Shown here: piece by piece, positions 7,959 through 15,761 of the stretch | How positions within the stretch are numbered: position 1 is the first letter of the stretch | Layout of the letters: every line of letters starts with the position of its first letter | NCBI GenBank assembly: GCA_035552595.1 | Contig: DASZKZ010000034.1 | Location: forward strand, 1 to 22,971 | Origin: Aeolococcus sp035552595 | GTDB taxonomy: Bacteria; Chloroflexota; Dormibacteria; Aeolococcales; Aeolococcaceae | Direction of reading: 5' to 3' | DNA: 22,971 bases | Notes under the pieces: model-generated | Database searches by the model: none | Told to the model about the DNA's origin: nothing | The model's input: the letters and a program-made list of their open reading frames with translations, nothing else | Program-made: the position numbers and the translations under genes

Positions 7959-7967
7959 TTGTGCACA
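7959..7967 (+). promoter_or_regulatory. DnaA box TTGTGCACA
   Basis: There is one mismatch to TTATNCACA, of the G-at-position-3 kind used by high-GC actinobacteria. Its core TGTGCACA is a palindrome, so it can be read on either strand. Confidence 0.6.
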
Positions 7968-7970
7968 TCC

Positions 7971-7979
7971 TGTGCATAA
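7971..7979 (-). promoter_or_regulatory. DnaA box TTATGCACA (perfect)
   Basis: The + strand reads TGTGCATAA, whose complement is a perfect TTATNCACA box. It points opposite to the two preceding boxes. A weaker fourth site, CGATCCACA (7 of 9), is at 8004-8012 on the + strand. Confidence 0.75.
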
Positions 7980-8062
7980 GGTGGCGGGCGGGGATCCGGT
8001 CGGCGATCCACAACAGGGGACTGGATTTGGGTGCGGGCATTCCCAGCGACGTCGAGGTGAGT

Positions 8063-9466
8063 GTGCCGCGAGCGTTCGACGCCCCCACCGTCGCCACCGC
8101 GGAGGCCCAGCAGATCTGGCAGGCGGCGCAGGAGGAATTGCGCTTCCAGCTGGCCCGCCCCGGGTACGAGACCTGGCTCGCCAACGCGGTGCTGATCGAG
8201 AGCGACGGTCACACCTTCACCATCGGCGTGCCCACGCGCCTGGCCCGTGACTGGCTGATCGAACGCTACGCGGCGGTGATCCGCGAGACCATCACCGGCC
8301 TGCTCGCGCACGACTGCGAGGTGGTCATCACCGTCGATCCCGCGGCGGTGCCACCGCTCGATGAGCCCACCCCCATCGCGGACGCGCCCGAGCCCGCCTA
8401 CGGCATCGTCGGAGAATCTGCCAGGGATGGCAGCAGCGCGACCCGGCTCAACCCCAACTTCATGTTCTCCACCTTCGTGGTGGGCAACAGCAGCCGCTTC
8501 GCGCACGCCGCCTGCCGCGCCGTCGCCGACGCCCCCGGCAAGGCCTACAACCCGCTCTTCCTCTACGGCGGCGTCGGTCTCGGCAAGACCCATCTCATGC
8601 ACGCCATCGGCCACGCCGTCCGTGAGGGCCACCGCCGCCCCCCCAAGGTGGCCTACATCACCTCCGAGAAGTTCATGAACGAGATGATCACCTCCATCCA
8701 GGAGAACCGCACCTCGGACTTCCGGACGCGCTACCGCACGGTCGACGTCCTGCTCATCGACGACATCCAGTTCCTGGCCGGCAAGGACCGCACCCAGGAG
8801 GAGTTCTTCCACACCTTCAACGCCCTCCACGAGATCCAGAAGCAGATCGTGGTGAGCAGCGACCGGCCTCCCAAGGACATCCCCACCCTCGAGGACCGGC
8901 TGCGCAGCCGCTTCGAGGGCGGGCTCATGGCCGACATCCAGCCGCCCGACTTCGAGACCCGGCTGGCCATCCTCAACACCAAGCTGGGGGTGCACAGCTC
9001 GCTGGTCCCCGACGAGGTCTGCAGCTTCATCGCCCACAAGATCCAGAGGAACATCCGCGAGCTCGAGGGTGCGCTCATCCGCGTCCTCGCCCACGCCTCC
9101 ATCAACGGGCACGCGGTCAGCCTCGACGCCGCCCAGACCATCCTGCGCGACGTCATCCCGGCAGGGGACAGCACCCCGGTCAGCATCGAGCTCATCCAGG
9201 ACGTGGTGGCCGCCTACTTCAACATCTCGGTGGAGGAGATGAAGGGCAAGCGGCGCGACAAGCACATCGTCTTTCCCCGCCAGGTGGCCATGTACATCAT
9301 CCGCGAGGAGACGGAGTCCTCACTTCCCGTGATCGGCACCGCCTTCGGAGGGCGTGACCACACCACCGCGCTCCACGCCATCGAGAAGATCACCGACCTG
9401 GCCATCGAGGATGTGCGCCTGCAGGGTGACCTGCGCCACATCCGCCGGAGGCTGCACGAGCACTGA
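8063..9466 (+). CDS. dnaA: Chromosomal replication initiator DnaA
   Basis: This AAA+ initiator of about 467 residues binds DnaA boxes and melts the origin. Domain I (IWQAAQEELRFQLARPGYETW) is followed by a short variable linker and the AAA+ core. Walker A is GGVGLGKTH at about 169-177, Walker B is VLLIDDIQFLAGKDRTQEEF, and ELEGALIRVLAHA matches the region around the arginine finger and sensor. Domain IV carries the DNA-binding signature GGRDHTTALHA (DHTT at 432-435). The start is uncertain. GTG 8063 is used here, but a GAGGTGA lies only two bases away. GTG 8057 and TTG 8027 (AGGGGA six bases upstream) are alternatives. The frame is open back to 7874, but that part overlaps the promoter and boxes and is not DnaA-like. 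Confidence 0.97.
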   Translation: MPRAFDAPTVATAEAQQIWQAAQEELRFQLARPGYETWLANAVLIESDGHTFTIGVPTRLARDWLIERYAAVIRETITGLLAHDCEVVITVDPAAVPPLDEPTPIADAPEPAYGIVGESARDGSSATRLNPNFMFSTFVVGNSSRFAHAACRAVADAPGKAYNPLFLYGGVGLGKTHLMHAIGHAVREGHRRPPKVAYITSEKFMNEMITSIQENRTSDFRTRYRTVDVLLIDDIQFLAGKDRTQEEFFHTFNALHEIQKQIVVSSDRPPKDIPTLEDRLRSRFEGGLMADIQPPDFETRLAILNTKLGVHSSLVPDEVCSFIAHKIQRNIRELEGALIRVLAHASINGHAVSLDAAQTILRDVIPAGDSTPVSIELIQDVVAAYFNISVEEMKGKRRDKHIVFPRQVAMYIIREETESSLPVIGTAFGGRDHTTALHAIEKITDLAIEDVRLQGDLRHIRRRLHEH

Positions 9467-9486
9467 TGGGCGACGGGGGAGAGGCC

Positions 9487-9495
9487 TGTGGATAT
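9487..9495 (-). promoter_or_regulatory. DnaA box ATATCCACA
   Basis: The + strand reads TGTGGATAT; its complement differs from TTATCCACA by one base. It lies just downstream of the dnaA stop. Confidence 0.6.
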
Positions 9496-9619
9496 CTGCG
9501 CGACACCCTGTGTGTCCGCGGGTCAGCGCCGCGCCGGGGGGCGGCGATGAGAGTCTCGCGACTGGCTGCGCACAGGTTGTCCCGCGCGATGTCCCCGCTG
9601 CAGGCTGGGATCTCGCCGG

Positions 9620-9628
9620 TTATCCACC
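9620..9628 (+). promoter_or_regulatory. DnaA box TTATCCACC
   Basis: This matches TTATCCACA in 8 of 9 positions and is followed within 10 bases by a perfect 12-base palindrome. Confidence 0.65.
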
Positions 9629-9636
9629 GTTCGTCC

Positions 9637-9648
9637 GCCCCTAGGGGC
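9637..9648. repeat. 12-base palindrome GCCCCTAGGGGC
   Basis: This is a perfect self-complementary sequence beside the last DnaA box and upstream of dnaN. It could be a binding site for a dimeric protein in the origin or dnaN promoter region. Function is not known. Confidence 0.4.
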
Positions 9649-9728
9649 TACGACTGTTTCAAAGACTCTGTCAGCACTCTCTTATGGAGTCTGGTGACAA
9701 CCGCTCCCACCGTGAGGTCCTCCACCGC

Positions 9729-10847
9729 ATGAAGTGCTCCGTCTCTCCCTCCGCTCTCAGCGCAGCACTGTCCCTGGTCTCCCGTGCCGTGTCGCCTCGC
9801 TCCACCCTGCCCGTGCTCGGCAACGTCCTGCTCGAGACCACCAAATCCGGTCTCCGGGTGACCGCCACCAACCTCGACCTGACCATGTCGGCGACGGTCC
9901 CCGCCGAGGTGGCGCTGGACGGCCGTACCACCGTGCCGGCCCGGCTGCTCAGCGAGTACGTGGCCTCGCTCGCCGAAGCGCCGTGCACCATGGAGCTCGA
10001 CCACACCACCCAGGTGCTCAAGCTCAGCTGCGGCGTGCACCGCACCAACCTCCACGGCATCGACGCCGTCGAGTTCCCCCCGCTGCCGGCTCGTGAGGCC
10101 GACGCCGCCATCGAGCTCGACGCCGCCACGTTCGCCCACGCGGTGTCGCAGACCGCCATGGCGGCGAGCGGCGACGAGGCCTCCCCGGTCCTCACCGGGG
10201 TGCTCTTCCAGGTGGACGGGGACCGGCTCACGCTGGCCGCCACCGACCGCCACCGCCTCGCCGTCAAGACGCTCGACGTCAACGCCAGCGGGGAGAAGCC
10301 GTTCGCCGGCTCGGTGATCGTGCCCTCGCGCCACCTCAGCGAGGTGGCCCGGGCCGTCAACCCCACCCGGCCGACCGTGTCGATCAGCTTCAGCGAGCAG
10401 CGCAACCAGGTCTTCTTCAGCCTCAAGGACGTGGAGATCTCCTCGCGGCTCATCGAGGGCAACTACCCCAACTACGCCCAGGTCATCCCCGGCGAGTCGA
10501 CGACGACGGTGAAGCTGCCCACCGCCTCATTGCTCCGCGAGGCCAAGACGGCATCGGTGCTGGCCCGCGATGCCGCCAACCCGGTGCGGCTGCGGGTTGG
10601 CGACAACACCCTCACCCTGGTGGCCCAGACCGCCGAGGTCGGCGACGACGAGGCGCCGCTCAGCGCCAACGTCAAGGGCGACGACGTGCAGATCGCCTTC
10701 AACGCGCGCTACGTCCTCGACGCGCTCAGCGTCCTCGACTCCGAGGAGGTGCAGCTCAGCTTCAACGGCTCGCTCCAGCCCGGCGTGATCCGGCCCTCGG
10801 GGCGCGACGACTACCTCTGCATCATCATGCCGGTCCGGGTGCCGTAG
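9729..10847 (+). CDS. dnaN: DNA polymerase III beta sliding clamp
   Basis: This 372-residue clamp encircles DNA and tethers polymerase III and repair enzymes. The N-terminus MKCSVSPSALSAALSLVSRA matches the first clamp strand and helix. All three clamp folds are evident, for example PVLGNVLLETTKSGLRVTATN (domain 1), SPVLTGVLFQVDGDRLTLAATDRHRLAV (domain 2) and the C-terminus YLCIIMPVRVP, the standard M-P-x-R ending. ATG 9729 is chosen over ATG 9684 because it gives the family N-terminus; a GTGAGG lies 11 bases upstream. The next gene follows after 16 bases, so read-through transcription is likely. recF is not adjacent, unlike in most bacteria. Confidence 0.96.
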   Translation: MKCSVSPSALSAALSLVSRAVSPRSTLPVLGNVLLETTKSGLRVTATNLDLTMSATVPAEVALDGRTTVPARLLSEYVASLAEAPCTMELDHTTQVLKLSCGVHRTNLHGIDAVEFPPLPAREADAAIELDAATFAHAVSQTAMAASGDEASPVLTGVLFQVDGDRLTLAATDRHRLAVKTLDVNASGEKPFAGSVIVPSRHLSEVARAVNPTRPTVSISFSEQRNQVFFSLKDVEISSRLIEGNYPNYAQVIPGESTTTVKLPTASLLREAKTASVLARDAANPVRLRVGDNTLTLVAQTAEVGDDEAPLSANVKGDDVQIAFNARYVLDALSVLDSEEVQLSFNGSLQPGVIRPSGRDDYLCIIMPVRVP

Positions 10848-10863
10848 GGGAGATCGGATCCCG

Positions 10864-11820
10864 GTGCGCGCGGTCACCATCGTCGACAACAGCCTGGCCA
10901 TCCGCGAGCACCCCGATCCGCGCCCAGAATCCGGCGAGGTGCTCGTGGCGGTGCGCGCCGCCGGGCTCAACGCCGCCGACCTCCTCCAGGTCCAGGGGCT
11001 GTACCCGGCGCCGCCGGGGAGCCCGCCGGACATCCCCGGCATGGAGCTCGCCGGTGAGGTGGTGGCGCTGGGCGGGTCGGCCTCCCGCTTCCAGGTCGGC
11101 GACAGGGTCATGGCCCTGCTCGGCGGCGGTGCCCAGGCGGAGCTGGCGGTGGTCCATGAGCGCGTGCTCATGCCCATCCCCGACGGTCTCGACTGGACCG
11201 CCGCGGGCGGCTTCCCCGAGGTGTTCACCACCGCGCACGACGCGCTGCTCACCCAGGCGGGCATGCGCATGGGCGAGCGCGTGCTCATCCACGGCGCCGC
11301 CGGCGGTGTGGGCGTGGCCGCCGTCCAGCTGGCTCACCTCGCCGGCGCGCGCGTCACCGCCAGCGTCCGCGCCGAGGAGCTGCGCGAGCAGGTGGCCGCA
11401 TTGGGCGCAGACACCGTCATCGCCCCCGAGGCCTTCACTGAGCACGGCCCGTTCGACGTCATCCTCGAGCTCGTCGGCGCCGTCAACCTCGCCGGCAACC
11501 TCGAGGCGCTGGCCGTGGGCGGACGCATCGTAGTCATCGGCATCGGAGCGGGCGCGCATGCCGAGATCGACCTGCGCGCCGTGATGATGCGGCGCGGCCG
11601 GGTGATGGGGTCGACCATGCGCGGGCGGTCACTGGAGGAGAAGGCGGCCTGCGCGCGCCGCATCGAGGCGGAGGTGCTCCCCGCCCTGGCGGCGCGACGG
11701 CTGCGCGTCCCGGTGGCGGCGAGCCACCCCCTCGACCGGGCCCAGGAGGCATACGACCGCTTCGCGGCCGGCCGGAAGCTCGGCAAGGTGGTCATCGAGG
11801 TCGGTTCTGCGCGGGACTGA
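10864..11820 (+). CDS. Quinone oxidoreductase-like MDR dehydrogenase
   Basis: This 318-residue member of the medium-chain dehydrogenase/reductase superfamily belongs to the zinc-free NADPH:quinone oxidoreductase branch. The GroES-like N-terminal domain contains GLNAADLLQVQGLYP and PGMELAGEVVALG (about 59-70). The Rossmann domain has the dinucleotide motif HGAAGGVGVAAVQLA at 143-157, the AAxGGVG form typical of quinone oxidoreductases. It ends with the usual GKVVIEV strand. The zinc-binding cysteines of alcohol dehydrogenases are absent. GTG 10864 is preceded by GGGGAG about 11 bases upstream, and the dnaN stop is 16 bases before it. The substrate is not predictable; a plain housekeeping reductase is likely. 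Confidence 0.88.
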   Translation: MRAVTIVDNSLAIREHPDPRPESGEVLVAVRAAGLNAADLLQVQGLYPAPPGSPPDIPGMELAGEVVALGGSASRFQVGDRVMALLGGGAQAELAVVHERVLMPIPDGLDWTAAGGFPEVFTTAHDALLTQAGMRMGERVLIHGAAGGVGVAAVQLAHLAGARVTASVRAEELREQVAALGADTVIAPEAFTEHGPFDVILELVGAVNLAGNLEALAVGGRIVVIGIGAGAHAEIDLRAVMMRRGRVMGSTMRGRSLEEKAACARRIEAEVLPALAARRLRVPVAASHPLDRAQEAYDRFAAGRKLGKVVIEVGSARD

Positions 11821-11878
11821 TGTTTCGCCCTGAGATGTCATGCTCGGACCTCGGATGAGCGACACGGAGCGGTAGCGA

Positions 11879-13798
11879 ATGGGCATGCACATGGGCGGCT
11901 GGGGGCTGCTGCGCTCCCTGCGCAGCGAGGAGTCGACGAGGCAGCACCAGCTCACCCCCGGCATCGTGCGCCGCATCGCGGGCTTTGCCCGGCCCTACCG
12001 CGGCGCTCTGGCCGTGTTCCTGGTGCTCATCATCGTCGAGGCCATCGTGGGGGCGGTCAACCCGCTCATCTATCGCGCCATCATCGACAACGGCATCCTC
12101 GGCCACAACGTCAACCTGGTCGCCGTCCTGGCCGGGTCCGTCGCCGGGCTGGCCATCTTCGACGCCATCCTCGGCCTCGCTCAGAGGTGGATCTCCGCGC
12201 GCGTCGGCGAGGGGCTGATCTTCGACATGCGCACCAAGGTCTTCGCGCACATCAACGAGATGCCCATCTCGTTCTTCACGCGCACCCAGACGGGCGCGCT
12301 CATCTCCCGGCTCAACAACGACGTGATGGGAGCGCAGCAGGCCTTCACCGACACCTTCTCCTCGGTGGTCGGCAACATCATCGGGGTGAGCATCACCCTG
12401 GTGGCGATGTTCTTCCTCTCCTGGCAGATCACCCTGCTCTCGCTGGTCCTCCTGCCCGTCTTCCTGCTGCCGGCGCGCTGGGTGGGCCGGCGCCTGGCCG
12501 GCATCACCCGCGAGTCCTACAACCTCAACGCGCAGATGAACACCACCATGAGCGAGCGCTTCAACGTCTCCGGGGCCTTGCTGGTCAAGCTCTTCGGCCA
12601 TCCCGACAACGAGGTCCAGGGCTTCGCCGCCAAGGCGCGCCGGGTCCGTGACATCGGCATCCTCCAGGCCATGTACGCGCGCGTGTTCATGACCTCGCTG
12701 CTGCTCACAGCGTCGCTGGCGACCGCGCTGGTGTACGGGCTGGGCGGCGCCCAGGCCGCGCGCGGCACCTTGATGGTGGGGACGGTGGTGGCGCTGACCG
12801 CCTACCTCAACCGCCTCTACGGTCCGCTCACCGCCCTCTCCAACGTGCAGCTCGACATCATGACCGCGCTGGTCAGCTTCGACCGCGTCTTCGAGGTGCT
12901 CGACCTGCCCCCGATGGTCGCCGAGAAGCCCGGTGCGGTGGCCATCCCCCGCGGTCCGGCGACGATCGAGTTCGACCATGTCGACTTCCGCTATCCTGCC
13001 GCCGAGGAGGTGTCGCTGGCGTCGCTGGAGTCGGTGGCGGTGCTGGAGCGCAGCAACAACCAGCAGGTCCTCTTCGACATCACCTTCACCGCCAGGCCGG
13101 GGCAGCTGGTGGCGCTGGTGGGTCCGTCGGGCGCGGGCAAGACCACCCTCAGCCACCTGGTGCCGCGGCTCTACGACGTGCGTGCCGGCGCGGTGCGCAT
13201 CAACGGCATCGACGTCCGTGACGCCACCCTGGAGTCGATCCGCGCCACCGTCGGCGTGGTCACCCAGGACGCCCATCTCTTCCACGAGACGATCCGCTCC
13301 AACCTGCTCTACGCCAAGCCCGACGCCGGTGACGACGAGCTCATGGAGGCCCTGCGCGCCGCCCAGATCATGCCCCTGGTCAGCTCCCTGCCCGACGGCC
13401 TCGAGACCCTGGTGGGGGACCGCGGCTACCGCCTCTCCGGCGGCGAGAAGCAGCGCATCGCCATCGCCCGGCTGCTCCTCAAGGCACCGGACATCGTGGT
13501 GCTCGATGAGGCCACCGCCCACCTCGACTCGGAGTCGGAGGCGGCGGTGCAGGAGGCGCTGCGCCACGCCCTCACCGGACGCACGTCGCTGGTCATCGCC
13601 CACCGGCTCTCCACCGTCCGCGACGCCGACGTGATCCTGGTCATCGACGAGGGGCGGATCGTCGAGCAGGGCACCCACCGCCGCCTTCTCGCCGCCGGCG
13701 GCCTGTACTCGGAGCTCTACCGCACCCAGTTCGAGAGCCAGGACAGCGGGGACACTCAGGAGGCGTCCCCGGCGCCGGCTGCGGCGGGCGGTCCGTAG
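11879..13798 (+). CDS. ABC exporter, fused membrane and ATPase domains
   Basis: This 639-residue half-transporter of the MsbA/lipid- and drug-exporter type probably works as a dimer. Six transmembrane helices lie in about residues 40-330, with the coupling-loop sequence FFTRTQTGALISRLNNDV. The ATPase domain has Walker A GPSGAGKTT (415-423), Q-loop VTQDAHLF, signature LSGGEKQR (519-526), Walker B IVVLDEATAHLD (D543, E544) and H-loop His575. A roughly 24-residue insertion (about 373-396, AAEEVSLASLESVAVLERSN) separates the A-loop strand RYP from the next strand; I recall such an insert in actinobacterial ABC exporters. ATG 11879 has GGAG nine bases upstream. The last 43 bases overlap, tail to tail, the MFS gene on the other strand. 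Confidence 0.93.
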   Translation: MGMHMGGWGLLRSLRSEESTRQHQLTPGIVRRIAGFARPYRGALAVFLVLIIVEAIVGAVNPLIYRAIIDNGILGHNVNLVAVLAGSVAGLAIFDAILGLAQRWISARVGEGLIFDMRTKVFAHINEMPISFFTRTQTGALISRLNNDVMGAQQAFTDTFSSVVGNIIGVSITLVAMFFLSWQITLLSLVLLPVFLLPARWVGRRLAGITRESYNLNAQMNTTMSERFNVSGALLVKLFGHPDNEVQGFAAKARRVRDIGILQAMYARVFMTSLLLTASLATALVYGLGGAQAARGTLMVGTVVALTAYLNRLYGPLTALSNVQLDIMTALVSFDRVFEVLDLPPMVAEKPGAVAIPRGPATIEFDHVDFRYPAAEEVSLASLESVAVLERSNNQQVLFDITFTARPGQLVALVGPSGAGKTTLSHLVPRLYDVRAGAVRINGIDVRDATLESIRATVGVVTQDAHLFHETIRSNLLYAKPDAGDDELMEALRAAQIMPLVSSLPDGLETLVGDRGYRLSGGEKQRIAIARLLLKAPDIVVLDEATAHLDSESEAAVQEALRHALTGRTSLVIAHRLSTVRDADVILVIDEGRIVEQGTHRRLLAAGGLYSELYRTQFESQDSGDTQEASPAPAAAGGP

Positions 13799-15477
13799 AG
13801 GTTGCGCGGCCTGGGCAGCGCCAGCACCATCAGGAAGACCAGCCCGAAACAGCCCATCTCGAAGTAGAGGCTGTCGCGGAAGGCGTGGTCGAAGTCGTCG
13901 GCGACCGCCTCCGCCGCCACCGTCGCAACGGCGCAGGGGACCACCGCGGCGGGCGGCCGCGACGACGCCCCCTGCGCGCAGCCCGATGCCGGGGTCTGGG
14001 GCGGGCAGCCCGGCGGGGTCGCCGAGGGGTCGGAGCTGCCGGCTTGGGCGACGAAGCAGCGCGTGAACGAGGCGGTGGCTGCCGTGGCCGCCGGCCGGGG
14101 CACGCCGGCGGCGTGCAGGCGTGAGGCCACCGCGGGCGCGCTGCTCTGGGCGACGACGGGCGCGTAGCTGGTCACCTGGCCGAAGAAGATGATGCCGATG
14201 ACGGCGACGCCGAGCGCGCCACCGATCTGCTGCACGGTGGTCAGCACCCCCGACGCCGAGCCGGCGGCACGGGCCTGGATGCCGCCCAGGACGATGTTCA
14301 CCAGCGGAGCCACCACCAGGCCAAGGCCGGCGCCGCACACCGCCAGCGAGGGGATCATCTGGTAGCCGGTCAATGAGGCCCCCTCCGCCCTGACGGTCAG
14401 CCAGAGCCCGATCATCCCCGCCACCAGGGCGACGCAGCCGACGCTGAGGATGCGCTTGCCCAGCCTGGGCGCGAGCCTGATGGACACCCCCGACGCCACC
14501 GCGGAGAGGAGGGCGAACGGCAGCGTGGTCAGGCCGGTCTGCAGCGCGCTGAAGCCGAGGCCGATCTGCAGGAACAGGGAGAAGGTCAGGAAGAAGGCGG
14601 GGATGCCCGCCAGGAACACCATGGCGATGCTCGACCCCACCACGAAAGCGCGGTCGCCGAACAGCTCGGGCTCCACCAGCGGGCTGCCCCCCCGGGCGGC
14701 GCGGAGGCGGATGTAGCGCGAGAAGGCGACGAGCACGAGCACGCCGCCGCCGAGCATCAGGTACGCCCACAGCGGCCAGCCGGCGTCGCGTCCCTCGACC
14801 AGCGGAAAGGCGATCAGGAAAAGGCCGATGCTGGCCAGAACCATGCCGGGGATGTCGAGGCGCGGTGCCGACGGCGCCCTCGACTCGCGCAGGTAGATGA
14901 GCGCGGCGCCGATGGCGCCGATGCCGATGGGCAGATTGACCAGGAAGATGGGGCGCCAGAGCAGGGCGGTGGCGCCCACGTGGATGTCGGCCTGGATGAG
15001 CAGACCGCCGAGCAGCGGGCCGGAGATGGAGGCCACCCCGATGACGCCGCCGAAGACCCCGAAGGCGGTGCCGCGCTCGCGCGGCGGAAAGCTCACCTGG
15101 ATGACCGAGAGCACCTGCGGGTACATGAGCGCCGCCATCAGTCCCTGGAAGACACGGGCTCCGATCAGCTCCACCGGGCTCTGGGCGAGCCCGCAGATCG
15201 CCGAGGCGATGGTGAAGCCCGCCACCCCCACGATGAAGAGGCGCTTGCGGCCGAAGATGTCACCGAGGCGCCCTCCGGTGATGAGCACCACGGCATAGGC
15301 GAGCTGATAGCCGGCGAGAACCCACTGGATCTCCGAGTACGTGGCCCCCAGATCCCGCTGCACGCTGGGGATGGCCACGTTGACGATGGAGATGTCGAGC
15401 AGGATCATGAAGGACGCGATCAGCACCACCGCGAGCGCCTTCCAGCGCCGCGGATCCGCGGCCGGCGCGCTGCTCAC
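13756..15477 (-). CDS. MFS transporter, DHA2-type 14-helix drug efflux family
   Basis: This protein of about 573 residues is a proton-driven efflux carrier of the DHA2 (EmrB/QacA) type. The start of helix 1 reads FMILLDISIVNVAIPSVQRD and includes the family D-x-x-x-V-N-V-A motif. The A-loop motif GGRLGDIFGRKRLF follows, and motif C lies in GGVIGVASISGPLLGGLL. Before the last helix there is a long Ala/Pro-rich loop with several cysteines (about residues 460-540). GTG 15477 overlaps the stop of the upstream DciA-like gene (GTGA). The frame is open for 54 more codons upstream, but that part lies within the neighbour and is not MFS-like. The 3' end overlaps the ABC exporter by 43 bases in opposite orientation. 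The substrate is unknown. Confidence 0.92.
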   Translation of the reverse strand: MSSAPAADPRRWKALAVVLIASFMILLDISIVNVAIPSVQRDLGATYSEIQWVLAGYQLAYAVVLITGGRLGDIFGRKRLFIVGVAGFTIASAICGLAQSPVELIGARVFQGLMAALMYPQVLSVIQVSFPPRERGTAFGVFGGVIGVASISGPLLGGLLIQADIHVGATALLWRPIFLVNLPIGIGAIGAALIYLRESRAPSAPRLDIPGMVLASIGLFLIAFPLVEGRDAGWPLWAYLMLGGGVLVLVAFSRYIRLRAARGGSPLVEPELFGDRAFVVGSSIAMVFLAGIPAFFLTFSLFLQIGLGFSALQTGLTTLPFALLSAVASGVSIRLAPRLGKRILSVGCVALVAGMIGLWLTVRAEGASLTGYQMIPSLAVCGAGLGLVVAPLVNIVLGGIQARAAGSASGVLTTVQQIGGALGVAVIGIIFFGQVTSYAPVVAQSSAPAVASRLHAAGVPRPAATAATASFTRCFVAQAGSSDPSATPPGCPPQTPASGCAQGASSRPPAAVVPCAVATVAAEAVADDFDHAFRDSLYFEMGCFGLVFLMVLALPRPRNLYGPPAAAGAGDAS

Positions 15478-15761
15478 GCGTCCAGGGTGGTGAAGCGCAG
15501 GCGGCGCACCGCGGCGGCGCCCAGCCTGTCGTTGAGCATGGCCACCAGCCGCACCGAGTCGAGGTGGAGCTGGTGGCTCAGCGACGTGTTGGCCACACCC
15601 ACCAGGAGGACGCCGCGCTCCAGGCTGATGGCGCGGCACATCGGTGCCAGGGCGGGACCGACGACCTCGTCGAAGACCTCGCGCACCTGCACCTCGCGCA
15701 CCCGCCCGCGCACCCCGAGCCCGCGAAGGGCGGGATCGATGAGGTCGGAGAGCCGGTCCAT
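15474..15761 (-). CDS. DUF721/DciA-like protein, probable helicase loader
   Basis: This 95-residue protein resembles the DUF721 family, whose members follow recF in many GC-rich Gram-positives and include DciA, the ancestral loader of the replicative helicase DnaB. The visible pattern is VREVFDEVVGPALAPMCRAI (the VW..VVG-type helix), GVLLVGVANTSLSHQLHLDS (strand and the S-W/L-Q-L segment) and a final VRRLRF strand. It is short, so it is essentially the core domain alone. ATG 15761 overlaps the recF stop by one base (TGATG). The family call rests on pattern and position; the loader role is inferred from the family. Confidence 0.8.
   Translation of the reverse strand: MDRLSDLIDPALRGLGVRGRVREVQVREVFDEVVGPALAPMCRAISLERGVLLVGVANTSLSHQLHLDSVRLVAMLNDRLGAAAVRRLRFTTLDA

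Larger units (their letters stand above)
7695..8062. other. rpmH-dnaA intergenic region, left half of oriC
   Basis: This stretch of 368 bases has no gene I can support. From left to right it holds the rpmH leader with a hairpin, the rpmH promoter, the dnaA promoter in the opposite direction, and three clear DnaA boxes plus one weak one between 7949 and 8012. This organisation is classical for bacterial origins. I do not see a strong AT-rich unwinding element in it; the lowest-GC part is around 7944-7980, over the boxes. Confidence 0.75.
9467..9728. other. dnaA-dnaN intergenic region, right half of oriC
   Basis: The 262 bases between dnaA and dnaN hold two DnaA boxes (9487-9495 and 9620-9628), a 12-base palindrome (9637-9648) and a relatively AT-rich segment at about 9650-9690 that could be the unwinding element. 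The spacer is far longer than the other gaps in the window, none of which exceeds 200 bases apart from the left half of the origin. An open frame from 9466 to 9732 crosses it but is not credible as a gene. Confidence 0.65.

Noticed and set aside
7949..9265. A 438-codon - strand frame opposite dnaA.
   Set aside because: Val/Gly/Asp-rich repetitive shadow of dnaA; dnaA is certain.
9655..9661. TGTTTCA, resembling the left half of a parS site (TGTTTCACGTGAAACA).
   Set aside because: The right half does not match (AAGACTCTG follows). Likewise TGTTTC at 11821-11826 is only a half site. No full parS was seen.
9466..9732. An 88-codon open frame beginning at an ATG overlapping the dnaA stop (TGATG).
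   Set aside because: It runs through the DnaA boxes and palindrome, has no ribosome site of its own, looks like no known protein and crosses the dnaN start. GC-rich DNA produces such frames by chance.
11792..14770. A very long (992-codon) open frame on the - strand opposite the ABC exporter.
   Set aside because: It is a mirror of strongly biased third positions in the real ABC and MFS genes. It is Arg/Gly/His-rich low complexity without motifs.
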